Source of the DNA: Clostridium sp. KNHs205
Lineage (GTDB): Bacteria > Bacillota > Clostridia > Lachnospirales > Lachnospiraceae
Assembly (NCBI RefSeq): GCF_000702945.1
Contig: NZ_JNLE01000005.1
Coordinates: forward strand, 744,001 to 808,000
DNA length: 64,000 nt
Reading direction: 5' to 3'
Below, in pieces: positions 10,215-19,300 of the stretch. The notes under the pieces are model-generated. The model had not been told where the DNA came from. It worked only from the letters and a program-made list of their open reading frames with translations, and ran no database searches. The translations under genes and the position numbers were made by a program. Within the stretch, counting starts at the first letter, position 1. Each line of letters begins with the position of its first letter.

Positions 10215-10563
10215 TGCCTTACTTTGATTGACCCTTACTTTAATTGACCCTTACTTTGATTGACCCTTACTCAGATGGTTGCCTTACTGAGATTGATACC
10301 TTACTGGATTAATGCCTTATTAGATTGATGTCTTACTAGATTGACTCCTTACTAGATTGACGCTTTACTCAGATTGATGCCTTACTAGATTGATGTCTTA
10401 CTAGATTGATTCCTTACTCAGATTGATTCCTTACTAGATTGACTTCTTACTCAGATTGATGCCTTACTAGATTGATGTCTTACTAGATTGACTTCTTACT
10501 CAGATTGATATCTAACTAGATTGACTTCTTACTCAGATTGATATCTAACTAGATTGATGTCTT
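10215..10563. repeat. Degenerate minisatellite, ~21 units of 16-17 bp
   Basis: The consensus TTACTAGATTGATGYCT alternates with a 17-bp variant carrying an extra C (TTACTCAGATTGATGCC). The units are contiguous and have no spacers, so this is not a CRISPR. It fills the convergent gap between the fliK-like and traX genes. Confidence 0.9.
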
Positions 10564-10572
10564 ATCTATTAC

Positions 10573-11604
10573 TTATATAATCTTCATTATCCTGCATATG
10601 ATATACAGAATAAATAAATGAACGGGATAAAATGCATAAAAAACATATTTTAACCGTAATCCTCTTTCACCGTTATACTTAGCAATGGGTATCAGCGTAA
10701 AAAATGCTGTTATTTCATCCAGTGTCATAATATTTAATACAATACAACCTGCCAGCGCAGACCTGAAAGGATTTCTTCTATATACATAGAACACTGCAAT
10801 GGTTAGTATGCCAAAAGCAGAATAATCAGTACGTAATAAGTTTGCCACCTGCATTCCAAGGGCAAGAACCGCTAAGTCAGCAAACAGGGCATCAAAACTT
10901 TTATGAGACTTTCTTCCTGCAAGATAGATTATCAGCAGAAGGATTGCACCAATTAAAGCCATTACAATAAAACGGGTATCATTATAGTAAATCCAAAAAT
11001 CAGGAAGCGATTTTCCCGTTGCAGCAAAAACGATACCATTCACCATATAGAGACCACTGTTTACTACCGTTGCAACTATATATCCACCACCGGCTACACC
11101 AATTACAGATATTACCGGCAGCCATTTCTTGTCATTCAATTTTTCTGAAATTCCCTGGAACCCATACATTACTACAAAACCAATTAAGAGTGTAAAAAAT
11201 ACATTTTGATATCCCGTATAAAAGACCTGTCCACTAAAAGCCAAATCAAAAGGAATCTCAGATATCAGACAGAAAAGGGCCAGTCTTATAACATACTTCA
11301 GCTTGTTTCTGGTATGTATAAATCCCTCTACCAGCAAAAAGCAGAATAAAGGAAATCCCAACCTGCCTATCATTCTCATAATAAAATATACTGCACTCAT
11401 AGTTTGATAGTAAGTATCCTGAGATGCTGCTGAACCCATCATAAAAAAGTTCACAGATACCAAAATATTACTTATAACAGTTGCTGCAATATGATCTATC
11501 AGCATTACAAAAATTGCAATCAATTTTAAAGTGCTGCCTGGAATTCCTCTTCTTTTCTCTTTCGTAACTATGGTTTCTGATAAATCACCAGTCACATTTT
11601 CCAT
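10573..11604 (-). CDS. TraX-family membrane protein
   Basis: The 343-residue protein has about nine hydrophobic segments. The N-terminal block STLKLIAIFVMLIDHIAATVI is the TraX signature (…K.IA...M..DH), followed by MRMIGRLGFPLFCFLLVEGFIHTRN, a conserved family block. TraX acetylates F pilin; chromosomal homologues are presumed acyltransferases acting on surface polymers or proteins, with unknown substrate. The start is supported by TTCAGGAGGTAAAAATG. It is convergent with the fliK-like gene and divergent from the LysM gene. Confidence 0.85.
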   Translation of the reverse strand: MENVTGDLSETIVTKEKRRGIPGSTLKLIAIFVMLIDHIAATVISNILVSVNFFMMGSAASQDTYYQTMSAVYFIMRMIGRLGFPLFCFLLVEGFIHTRNKLKYVIRLALFCLISEIPFDLAFSGQVFYTGYQNVFFTLLIGFVVMYGFQGISEKLNDKKWLPVISVIGVAGGGYIVATVVNSGLYMVNGIVFAATGKSLPDFWIYYNDTRFIVMALIGAILLLIIYLAGRKSHKSFDALFADLAVLALGMQVANLLRTDYSAFGILTIAVFYVYRRNPFRSALAGCIVLNIMTLDEITAFFTLIPIAKYNGERGLRLKYVFYAFYPVHLFILYIICRIMKII

Positions 11605-11985
11605 TTTTACCTCCTGAACGATTTGAAATATAACATATTATGGAAATATGTTCTTTCAGTATAACATTAAAATAACCTTAATTCAATGTTTTTCCCAATC
11701 CATCAACAAAAGTAACAAGAATAAATTTGATTGTGAACCATAAGTTTGTAGTGCAATCTAACACCATTTAATTTTAAGGCTTTATTGCCTGCATGCAAAT
11801 AAGAAAAATAAACAAATGGGATAGCTGTTGTATTTCAGTCCGAAAAAATATGTATCCTGTAAACCAGCTTCCGCTGCTGTTCAAAAAAGAAAATTCACTA
11901 ATACCCTTCTATAAATGTAATAAAATTATAATAACTTCTACCTATTATAAATATAATATAAAAACCACATTATGGTGGAGTGTAC
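11605..11985. other. AT-rich divergent spacer traX / LysM gene
   Basis: I found no gene or clear regulatory structure here; both flanking genes must have their promoters in it. Several TATAAT-like strings occur but none has a convincing -35. Confidence 0.5.
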
Positions 11986-13269
11986 ATGTATATTTACATC
12001 GTTCAGCCCGGTGATACAATAACTTCAATTGCAAATGCTTATGGGGTTTCTCCTGAAAGGCTTGCGCTGGAAAATGACCTCTCAGAACCGGATAATCTGA
12101 CCCTGGGGGAAGCACTTTTAATATTGCAGCCTTCTATAACTTATATTGTTCAAAGGGGTGATACCCTTGAAAGCATCTCCCTTTCTCAACAAACGGATAT
12201 ACTGGAACTACTCCGCAATAATCCATGGATATCTGACAGAGGACTTTATATAGGGGAAGAAATCGTAATACGTTATGCCGATACCAGAACAGCAACCATT
12301 GAAATAAATGGATTTACCTATCCCTTTATTGATAAGGAAGTATTAATTAAGGCTTTGCCCTATCTTACCTACTTATCGGTTTACGCCTATCAGGTCACCC
12401 GAAATGGCAGCCTTATCGGAATTGATGATAGTGAAGTCGTCAGATTAGCAAGAAGCTACGGCGTTGCCCCAATCATGTTTATTACTGCCACACCGGAAGG
12501 AAACAGCGTTGATACAGAAATTGCTCATATCTTAATAACCAATATGGAGGTACAGAAGGCCTTTATAGACAATCTCCTTATAACACTGGGAAACAAAGGT
12601 TATTACGGAATAAATATAGATACCCCTTATATACAACCGCTGGATAGGCAGCCCTATGTTGAATTTATAAATACAGTAACAAAACGGCTTAACCAGGAAG
12701 GATACCTGGTATCCATAACAATCGCTCCAAGTACCTTTGAAGCAGCAACCGGAATTACCTATGAAGGTGTGGATTACATCGGATTAAGCAGAGCAGCCAA
12801 TTCTGTATTGTATCAGTTGACCTATGAGTGGAAGGCTCCTTCTACCCTTCCAATCAGTGTGCTCCCCTTCGATGCCGTACTTAACACCATTAATAAAGCA
12901 GTAATACAGCTTACTCCACAAAAGAGTATTCTGGGCTTTACAATTATCGGATACCTTTGGGAATTTCCCTATTTTGCAGCAATTACAGCGGCAAATTTTA
13001 TAAATTATTTTTCGGCAATAGAACTGGCCAATGACACAGGTTCTGTCATACAGTTTAACGACCCTTCCCAAACCTCATATTTTCGTTATATAGAAGATAA
13101 CAAAGAGTATATAGCATGGTTTAAAGATATCAGAACTCTGCGGTTATTCTTATCCTATGCTCAAAATCTAGGTATGCAGGGTTTCTCAGTGTGGAATGTA
13201 ATGTACTTTATAACAAATACCTGGCTATTAATAAATTCACAGTATGATATCAAAAAATTAATGATATAG
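11986..13269 (+). CDS. LysM-repeat protein with degenerate GH18-like domain
   Basis: The 427-residue protein starts at the ATG at 11986, five bases after GGTGGAG; the GTG at 11980 overlaps that ribosome site. Two LysM repeats (YIVQPGDTITSIANAYGVS, about residues 3-45, and YIVQRGDTLESIS, about 50-95) bind peptidoglycan or chitin-like glycans. The rest follows the YaaH/SleL spore-cortex GH18 pattern. The active-site strand reads GYYGINIDTPYI where the family has (D)G(I/V)NIDFE: the catalytic Glu is Pro and the first Asp is Tyr. No signal peptide is seen, as in spore-coat YaaH-type proteins. Likely a structural or binding spore-surface protein rather than an active glycosidase. Confidence 0.8.
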   Translation: MYIYIVQPGDTITSIANAYGVSPERLALENDLSEPDNLTLGEALLILQPSITYIVQRGDTLESISLSQQTDILELLRNNPWISDRGLYIGEEIVIRYADTRTATIEINGFTYPFIDKEVLIKALPYLTYLSVYAYQVTRNGSLIGIDDSEVVRLARSYGVAPIMFITATPEGNSVDTEIAHILITNMEVQKAFIDNLLITLGNKGYYGINIDTPYIQPLDRQPYVEFINTVTKRLNQEGYLVSITIAPSTFEAATGITYEGVDYIGLSRAANSVLYQLTYEWKAPSTLPISVLPFDAVLNTINKAVIQLTPQKSILGFTIIGYLWEFPYFAAITAANFINYFSAIELANDTGSVIQFNDPSQTSYFRYIEDNKEYIAWFKDIRTLRLFLSYAQNLGMQGFSVWNVMYFITNTWLLINSQYDIKKLMI

Positions 13270-13690
13270 AGAAAATTCTAGTTTATATAATAAATAGAAA
13301 TAGCTATAAAAAGAAATAGAAAAGTTGAAGATATGGATAAGTTATAATTCCAGAAAAGTTATTGTTACTAAAAAGTTATAGCTATTGATAAGTTATAGCA
13401 CTAAATGGTTACAGCTTACTGATAAGTTATAGCCTCTGATTTGTTACAACTACTGTTATGTTATATCCACTGATTTGTTACAACTTACTGTTATGTTATA
13501 TCCACTGATTTTTACAGCTTACTGATATGTTATAACCACTTGTTGGTTACAGCTACTGAAAGAATATAGCCACTGAAGGTCTACAGATACGAAAAGGTTA
13601 TAACAGAAAGTCTACAGATACTGAAGTTATAGTCACTGAGTGGATACATAAACTAAAAGAAGTCAATTAAAATTACAATATAAAATATCA
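13270..13690. repeat. Degenerate minisatellite with ~34-bp period
   Basis: Half-units like GTTATAGCCACTGAT and TTGTTACAACTTACTG alternate for almost 400 bp after the LysM gene, decaying toward both ends. No coding potential is seen. It lies in the convergent gap before gatB, the second such array at a convergent junction in this window. Confidence 0.8.
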
Positions 13691-13816
13691 TGGTAACAAT
13701 AATAATCCAGAAGAGATGTATAACCCTAAATTTTTATACCAATTACATATTATTTATAATGATATTTTTAATATTAACTCAAACGTAAAAGCCACTAAAA
13801 TCATTGTTTCACTACG

Positions 13817-14043
13817 ATTTCAGGCAAATTGTACAAAACAGAAGAACGAAGGCGCCTATGGAAAGGTATTAGAAGTCCTTTTCTCTGGATATTTTGCGCT
13901 ATATGATAAATCAGATTGTTTGAGCGAAGCGAGTTATCTGTTTTATCATATGTCAAGCGCAAAATATCCAGAGAATTAGGACTTCTTATACCTTGGAATT
14001 GAAGCATGAGTTTTTCTGTTTTGTGCAATTTGCCGTCCCCTTG
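13817..14043. repeat. Long hairpin element, copy 1
   Basis: The ~227-bp near-palindrome starts ATTTCAGG and ends CCGTCCCCTTG. Outer arm GGCAAATTGTACAAAACAGAA pairs with its counterpart at 14011-14033. A conserved middle (CCTATGGAAAGGTATTAG, TTAGGACTTCTTATACCTTGG) pairs across, and the inner stem CTCTGGATATTTTGCGC pairs with GCGCAAAATATCCAGAG. A sister copy lies at 60717-60964 with matching compensatory changes. No transposase-like ORF is inside. It could be a MITE or a structured RNA. Confidence 0.88.
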
Positions 14044-14108
14044 TAAAAAACCACCCTTCAAATCATTACATATCTCATAACCAGCCTATTATAAAATTAG
14101 CTCTATCA

Positions 14109-15539
14109 CTAAGCCAGTATCTCTTTCAAAATCTTATTGATCATTCCCGGATCTGCCTTCCCTTTCATTTCCTTCATAGTCTGCCCAACCAGGAAACCAA
14201 GAGCTTTTTCTTTACCGCTCTTATAATCATTAACAGACGCAGGATTTTCTGCTACAATTCTTTCAATAGTAGACTTAAGGAGACCCTCATCGCTAACCAT
14301 GGAAAGACCCTTTTCCTCTACATATTTAACAGGATCGATATCCTCTTTAAATATTTTCTCGAATACTTCCTTGGCAACGGTTCTATTGATCTTATTATCA
14401 CCGATGAGCTTAATAAGACCTGCCAGATTCTCAGCACGAAAGGCAATGTCCTCCGGTTCTTTCTCTTCTTCCTTTAAAAGACGCATGGTCTCTACCATGA
14501 GCCAGTTGGATACTTCCTTTGGCTTGCCGCATAGGCTAACGGTCTCTTCAAAGAGATCTGCCAGATGTTTGGAGCCGGTAATAATTCCTGCGTCATATGC
14601 CGGAATGTCATATTCCTTCTCATAACGAAGCATCTTCTCATCGCGAAGTTCAGGCTGACGGTTCTTAATTTCTCCCAGCCATTCATCGCTGATCAGAATA
14701 GGAACCAGGTCCGGTTCAGGAAAATAACGATAATCCTGCGCATCTTCCTTGGAACGCATGGCAAAGCTGGTATCCTTATTATCATCCCAACGTCTGGTTT
14801 CCTGAACTACTACCTTTCCATATTCCAGCATTTCAATCTGGCGTTTTCTCTCTCCTTCAATAGCTCTTGCAATGGCCTTAAAGGAGTTCATATTCTTCAT
14901 TTCGGTTCTGGTTCCGAATTCTTTGGCGCCTACTTCTCTTACAGACAGATTGATATCTGCTCTTAAAGAGCCCTCCTGCATCTTACAGTCTGAAACCCCA
15001 AGATACTGCAGGATTAATTTAAGTTTCTCAAGATATGCAATTACTTCTTCTGCCGATCTCATATCCGGGTCACTTACAATTTCAATAAGGGGTACACCGC
15101 AACGGTTGTAATCTACAAGTGTACAGTCCTCCCATGGATCATGAATTAATTTACCGGCATCTTCTTCCATATGGATTTCATGGATACCCACTACCTTCTT
15201 ACCGGCTGAGGTCTCGATCTCAATACCGCCGTCATGGCAGATAGGAAGATAGAGCTGGGATACCTGATAAGCCTTAGGAAGATCGGGATAGAAATAATTC
15301 TTACGGTCAAATTTGCAATCCTGATTGATGCCACAGCCTGTTGCAAGGCCTGCAGCAATTGCAAATTCAACTACCTTTTTATTTAACACAGGAAGGGTAC
15401 CCGGCATACCGGTACACACCGGACAGCAATGGGTATTCGGATCTCCTCCGAACTGGGTGGTACAGCCGCAGAATATTTTAGTCTTAGTTGCCAGCTCTAC
15501 ATGGACTTCCAGACCTATGACAGTTTCGTATGTTTTCAT
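14109..15539 (-). CDS. gatB: Asp-tRNA(Asn)/Glu-tRNA(Gln) amidotransferase subunit B
   Basis: The 476-residue protein has GatB length. N-terminal GLEVHVELATKTKIFCGC, the Zn-type cysteines CCPVCTGMPGTLPVLN, and the kinase-like core (RKNYFYPDLPKAYQ, GSLRADINLSVR) are diagnostic, and the C-terminal tail domain (YqeY-like, about 330-476) ends GMINKILKEIL. GatB binds mischarged tRNA and activates it with ATP before amidation. Its start overlaps the gatA stop by four bases (translational coupling). It is the last gene of the T-box-aspRS2-gatCAB operon. Confidence 0.97.
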   Translation of the reverse strand: MKTYETVIGLEVHVELATKTKIFCGCTTQFGGDPNTHCCPVCTGMPGTLPVLNKKVVEFAIAAGLATGCGINQDCKFDRKNYFYPDLPKAYQVSQLYLPICHDGGIEIETSAGKKVVGIHEIHMEEDAGKLIHDPWEDCTLVDYNRCGVPLIEIVSDPDMRSAEEVIAYLEKLKLILQYLGVSDCKMQEGSLRADINLSVREVGAKEFGTRTEMKNMNSFKAIARAIEGERKRQIEMLEYGKVVVQETRRWDDNKDTSFAMRSKEDAQDYRYFPEPDLVPILISDEWLGEIKNRQPELRDEKMLRYEKEYDIPAYDAGIITGSKHLADLFEETVSLCGKPKEVSNWLMVETMRLLKEEEKEPEDIAFRAENLAGLIKLIGDNKINRTVAKEVFEKIFKEDIDPVKYVEEKGLSMVSDEGLLKSTIERIVAENPASVNDYKSGKEKALGFLVGQTMKEMKGKADPGMINKILKEILA

Positions 15540-16987
15540 AGAGCCACTTCCTTTCTGCTTTGTTCAAAACGGTAGGCTGCTTTTAAGATATCCTTTTCGC
15601 CAAAATGCTTACCGATTAACTGAAGACCGACAGGCAGCCCCCTGCTGTCTGCGCCACAGGGAAGGCTGATAGCCGGAAGCCCTGTTAAGTTAACGGATAC
15701 CGTATAGATATCTCCAAGGTACATCTGCAGGGGATCTGCCAGGCTTCCACCGATTTTAGGTGCTGTAGTGGGCGCTGTTGGCCCCAGTAGGATGTCATAT
15801 TTTTCAAAAGCTTTATCAAAGCCTTCTTTGATAAATGCTTTTACTCTTAACGCTTTGTTGTAATAAGCATCATAGTAGCCGGAGCTTAATACAAAGGCAC
15901 CGATCATCATTCTGCGCTTTACTTCATTGCCGAAGCCTTCACTTCTGGTCTTCTTATATACCTCCTGAAGTCCATCAAAATCAGGTGTGCGATATCCATA
16001 TTTGATACCATCATATCTTGAAAGGTTTGAACTGGCTTCTGCAGAAGCGATTACATAATAAGCCGGTATGGCATAATCCACTGCCTCTAGGTTGAATTCT
16101 TCAAGAATCGCTCCCTGCTTCTCCAATTCCTTCGCTGCTGCTAAAATGTTTTCTTTAACCTCATCAGAAAGACCGTTACCTAAATACCCTCTGGGAATAC
16201 CTATTTTCATCCCCTTGACATCTCCGTCCAATGCTTTCAGATATTCATAACTCTTTGTGGGTACGCTGGTAGAATCCTTACTGTCATGACCTGAAATAAT
16301 ATCAAGGGCTGCTGCGCAGTCGGCTACATTCTTACCAATAGGTCCTATCTGATCCAAAGAAGAAGCATATGCTATCAGACCGTAACGGGATACGGTACCG
16401 TAAGTCGGCTTAATACCCGTAACGCCGCAAAAGGAACTGGGCTGGCGAATAGAGCCGCCGGTATCAGACCCCAGAGCATAAAAGGCTTCATCTGCCGCTA
16501 CCGCTGCTGCCGAACCACCGCTGGAGCCGCCGGGCACGTAATCTGTATTTCTGGGATTTTTGGTAATTCCAAAATAGGAGGTCTCTGTGGTGCTTCCCAT
16601 TGCGAATTCATCCATATTTGTCTTTCCGATTATTACAGCTCCCTGTGCCTTTAGCCGCTCTACTACTGTTGCATTATAAGGCGGAAGAAAGTTATGCAGA
16701 ATCTTGGAACTGCAGGTGGTTTTGATTCCTTTGGTGCAGATATTATCTTTCACTGCAACAGGCACCCCCGCCAAAGGAGCATTGTCAAGTTCGCCGCTGT
16801 CTATTCGTTTCTGAACCTCTGCCGCTTCTGCAAGGGCACTTTCCTCCAGAACGGAAACATAACAGTTATATTCTGAGTCCTTCTCTTTGATTCTGTCTAT
16901 CTGGAGCTTTACCGCTTCGGATACGGAGATTTCTTTCTCTTTGATTTTTTTCCCTAATTCCAGGGCCGATAATTTGGTAATATCCAT
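15536..16987 (-). CDS. gatA: Asp-tRNA(Asn)/Glu-tRNA(Gln) amidotransferase subunit A
   Basis: The 483-residue amidase-signature enzyme liberates ammonia from glutamine. The catalytic Lys lies in PVAVKDNICTKG (about residue 79). The Gly/Ser-rich signature is VPGGSSGGSAAAVAADEAF, and the cis-Ser/Ser nucleophile pair lies in LGSDTGGSIRQPSSFCG. It begins MDITKLSALELGKKIKEKEIS, the standard GatA N-terminus. It is flanked by gatC (61 bp upstream) and gatB (overlap), giving the complete heterotrimer. Confidence 0.97.
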   Translation of the reverse strand: MDITKLSALELGKKIKEKEISVSEAVKLQIDRIKEKDSEYNCYVSVLEESALAEAAEVQKRIDSGELDNAPLAGVPVAVKDNICTKGIKTTCSSKILHNFLPPYNATVVERLKAQGAVIIGKTNMDEFAMGSTTETSYFGITKNPRNTDYVPGGSSGGSAAAVAADEAFYALGSDTGGSIRQPSSFCGVTGIKPTYGTVSRYGLIAYASSLDQIGPIGKNVADCAAALDIISGHDSKDSTSVPTKSYEYLKALDGDVKGMKIGIPRGYLGNGLSDEVKENILAAAKELEKQGAILEEFNLEAVDYAIPAYYVIASAEASSNLSRYDGIKYGYRTPDFDGLQEVYKKTRSEGFGNEVKRRMMIGAFVLSSGYYDAYYNKALRVKAFIKEGFDKAFEKYDILLGPTAPTTAPKIGGSLADPLQMYLGDIYTVSVNLTGLPAISLPCGADSRGLPVGLQLIGKHFGEKDILKAAYRFEQSRKEVAL

Positions 16988-17048
16988 ATTGTCCTCTTTC
17001 CTGAATACTCAATCTTTGATTGGATATTCATTAATCCGGTTTGCACGT

Positions 17049-17336
17049 TTATTCCACTGTCTTAGGAACCATAAAGCAGCCATCTTTTTTAGCAGGTGCA
17101 TTTTGTAAGAGACTGTCTCTGTCCGGTCCGTTTAATACTTCATCTTCACGAAATACATTATGGATGGGGAATACATGGGACAGGGGTTGTATCCCCTCTG
17201 TGTCCAGCTCATTCATAGTGGTCATATACTCTAATATGCTGCCTAAGTCAACCTTCGCTTTTTCTTTTTCTTCCTGTGTCAGTTCAAGCTTTGCAAGGGC
17301 TGCCACGTAATCTATGGTCTTATCTGTAACTTCCAT
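17049..17336 (-). CDS. gatC: Asp-tRNA(Asn)/Glu-tRNA(Gln) amidotransferase subunit C
   Basis: The 95-residue protein shows the GatC pattern: VTDKTIDYVAALAKLELTQEEKEKAK followed by a LGSILEYMTTMNELDTEGIQPLSHV block and RDEV-like FREDEV near the C-terminus. GatC wraps around and stabilises GatA against GatB. It lies 48 bp after the AspRS gene in the same operon. Confidence 0.95.
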   Translation of the reverse strand: MEVTDKTIDYVAALAKLELTQEEKEKAKVDLGSILEYMTTMNELDTEGIQPLSHVFPIHNVFREDEVLNGPDRDSLLQNAPAKKDGCFMVPKTVE

Positions 17337-17384
17337 TATTTCCTCCTGTCTGACTATACCTTTTATAAGGGCTTCTTTTTACTA

Positions 17385-18722
17385 TTAAGGTTCCAATCTT
17401 GATACATCTCTTGGGAAAAGAGTAGTCTCTCTTACGTTCTGCTCATCTAAAAGCTTCATGGTAAGTCGCTCCAAACCGATTCCAAGTCCTCCGTGAGGCG
17501 GCATTCCATGCTTGAATATCATCAGGTAATTAGTGAATTCCTCCGGGTCCATACCTCTCTTCACCATCTTATCTACCTGCTCTTCATAGTTGTGGATTCT
17601 CTGTCCACCGGTGGTCACTTCCATGCCTTTGAATAACAGGTCAAAACTTAAGGTAAATTTATTATCTGCCGGGTCATCCATCGCATAAAAAGGTCTCTTC
17701 TTAGAGGGGTAATGAGTTACGAAGACAAAATCACTATTGTGCTCCTCTTTAAAATACTTACCAATAAGAATTTCTTCTTCCGGTTCCAGATCATAGGGGT
17801 TCTTGATCTTACGGTCATATTTTTCTGCAACCAGCTGCTTTGCTTCATCAAAACGCACGGCAGGGATATTGTCTGCTGCCGGCAGTTTCACATCTAATAA
17901 TTTCAACTCTTTGGCATATTCTTTCTTTAAGAATTCAAAGGTATAGGTAAGCATAGCTGCTTCCATATCCATAATATCTTCAAAACCGTCTATATAACCC
18001 ATTTCAAAATCAAGGCTGGTATATTCATTCAAATGCCTTGTAGTGTTATGCTTTTCCGCACGAAAAACCGGTGCTGCTTCAAATACTCTGTCATAGATTC
18101 CAACCATGGTCTGTTTGTAGAACTGAGGGCTCTGTGCCAGGAAAGCTTTCTTACCGAAGTATTCAAGCTTGAATACATTGGCACCGCCTTCTGCATTACC
18201 GGCAACAATCTTTGGAGTCCTTACTTCCGTAAAATGATTCTGGAACATAAAGTCACGAAATCCTCTTACTAACCCCTCCTGAATCTTAAATATGGCTCTT
18301 TCTCTGACATTTCTTAATGCAATGGGCCTTAAGGATAATTTTGTCTCCAAAGAAGTATTTAACTTCCATTTACTGATCGGCAACGGCATGGTAGAATCTT
18401 TTGCAGGTTCAGATAGTACCCTGATGTTAGTAAGACGGACTTCAAATCCGTTGGGAGCCCTGTCTTCTGTTGCTGCAATTCCTTTTACTTCGATGGTCAT
18501 TCCTTCTTTTAAGGCTTTATCCTCAAGTCCCTTTACCTTACTGTCGATTACACACTGTACAAGTCCTTCATATTTACGCAGTACCACAAAGGAGATCTCT
18601 CCCATATCTCTGACTGTATGAACGAACCCTCTTAAAACAACCTCTTTACCAAACCAGTCTCCGGTAAGTATATCACTAATTTCTAATACATCCTTTTCCT
18701 TGATTCCTTTAACAAATTCCAT
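17385..18722 (-). CDS. aspS2: Archaeal-type (probably non-discriminating) aspartyl-tRNA synthetase
   Basis: The 445-residue class II synthetase starts MEFVKGIKEK, with GAGGAGGAACATC before the ATG. An OB-fold anticodon-binding domain (about 20-115, VVLRGFVHTVRDMGEISFVVLR) is followed by the catalytic core: motif 2 FRAEKHNTTRHLNEYTSLDFEMG and motif 3 GGLGIGLERLTMKLL, ending in the archaeal-AspRS tail ETTLFPRDVSRLEP. It lacks the GAD insertion of bacterial AspS. Co-transcription with gatCAB and control by a T-box argue that it charges Asp onto tRNA(Asn) for transamidation to Asn-tRNA(Asn). It could be annotated AsnRS by similarity, but the motif 2 and C-terminal sequences favour AspRS2. Non-discrimination is inferred from context. 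Confidence 0.85.
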   Translation of the reverse strand: MEFVKGIKEKDVLEISDILTGDWFGKEVVLRGFVHTVRDMGEISFVVLRKYEGLVQCVIDSKVKGLEDKALKEGMTIEVKGIAATEDRAPNGFEVRLTNIRVLSEPAKDSTMPLPISKWKLNTSLETKLSLRPIALRNVRERAIFKIQEGLVRGFRDFMFQNHFTEVRTPKIVAGNAEGGANVFKLEYFGKKAFLAQSPQFYKQTMVGIYDRVFEAAPVFRAEKHNTTRHLNEYTSLDFEMGYIDGFEDIMDMEAAMLTYTFEFLKKEYAKELKLLDVKLPAADNIPAVRFDEAKQLVAEKYDRKIKNPYDLEPEEEILIGKYFKEEHNSDFVFVTHYPSKKRPFYAMDDPADNKFTLSFDLLFKGMEVTTGGQRIHNYEEQVDKMVKRGMDPEEFTNYLMIFKHGMPPHGGLGIGLERLTMKLLDEQNVRETTLFPRDVSRLEP

Positions 18723-18742
18723 GATGTTCCTCCTCTGAAACA

Positions 18743-19130
18743 AAAAAATAAGTCCCGGATAATTATGTGTAAAAACACATAATTATCCGGGACGGGAATT
18801 CAACAGCGGCTGCAAAAAAGGCAATCGTCTTACGTTAAGAGTTAACCCGCGGTACCACCCGCGTTGAAAGCATCAGCTTTCCTCTCAAGCACATAACGCG
18901 TGCCGCGCATAAACCTACTGCAAGTTCGTCTATTAACATACACCAGATACTGGTGTCATCTGCTAAATCAACTCTGCTTCTTCAGCTCACGAGCTCCAGA
19001 GTGTTCCTTCCAATAGCTATCACCAAAGGCATGCTCTCAGTCGGTGGCACACCATTCCTGTCTTTAAGTGAAATCCCTAAAGGTCAGTCTCTATCTCAGC
19101 CTTTATAAATATACAAGAATTACTTTTAAG
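18743..19130 (-). promoter_or_regulatory. T-box leader controlling aspS2-gatCAB
   Basis: The minus strand carries the T-box core GGGTGGTACCGCGGG (about 18845-18863) and a terminator hairpin CCCGGATAATTATGTG/CACATAATTATCCGGG followed by TTATTTTTTTG (18742-18794). Upstream is a Stem I region with a GGAAC ACTC segment in which the AAC at 19005-19003 is the likely specifier (Asn); GAA overlaps it. Uncharged tRNA would stabilise the antiterminator and turn on Asn-tRNA formation. A two-codon Asn/Glu T-box controlling such an operon has been described in Clostridium acetobutylicum; the specifier here is my inference from position and sequence. Confidence 0.92.
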
Positions 19131-19300
19131 CTATATTATCACAGAAAATATTATCTGACAAGGGGTAAAATTACTTTTTCACGCTAAATTATTAAATCAA
19201 TTATAATTGGTTATGATTAGGCTTGCACCCATTGTAAATTTTTATACTTTGGAAACCAACAATCAGTTTATAAAATTGCAAAGTAATTCCACATAGTATT

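Noticed and set aside
10215..10563. Tandem 16-17-bp repeat as a CRISPR array
   Set aside because: Units are contiguous without unique spacers and too short; no cas genes nearby.
13716..14061. Small proteins encoded on either strand of the hairpin element
   Set aside because: They merely follow the inverted repeat and differ between its two copies.
17385..18722. Asparaginyl-tRNA synthetase (AsnS)
   Set aside because: Motif 2 and the C-terminal FPRD..RL tail are archaeal-AspRS-like, and it is in an operon with gatCAB, which makes an AsnRS redundant.
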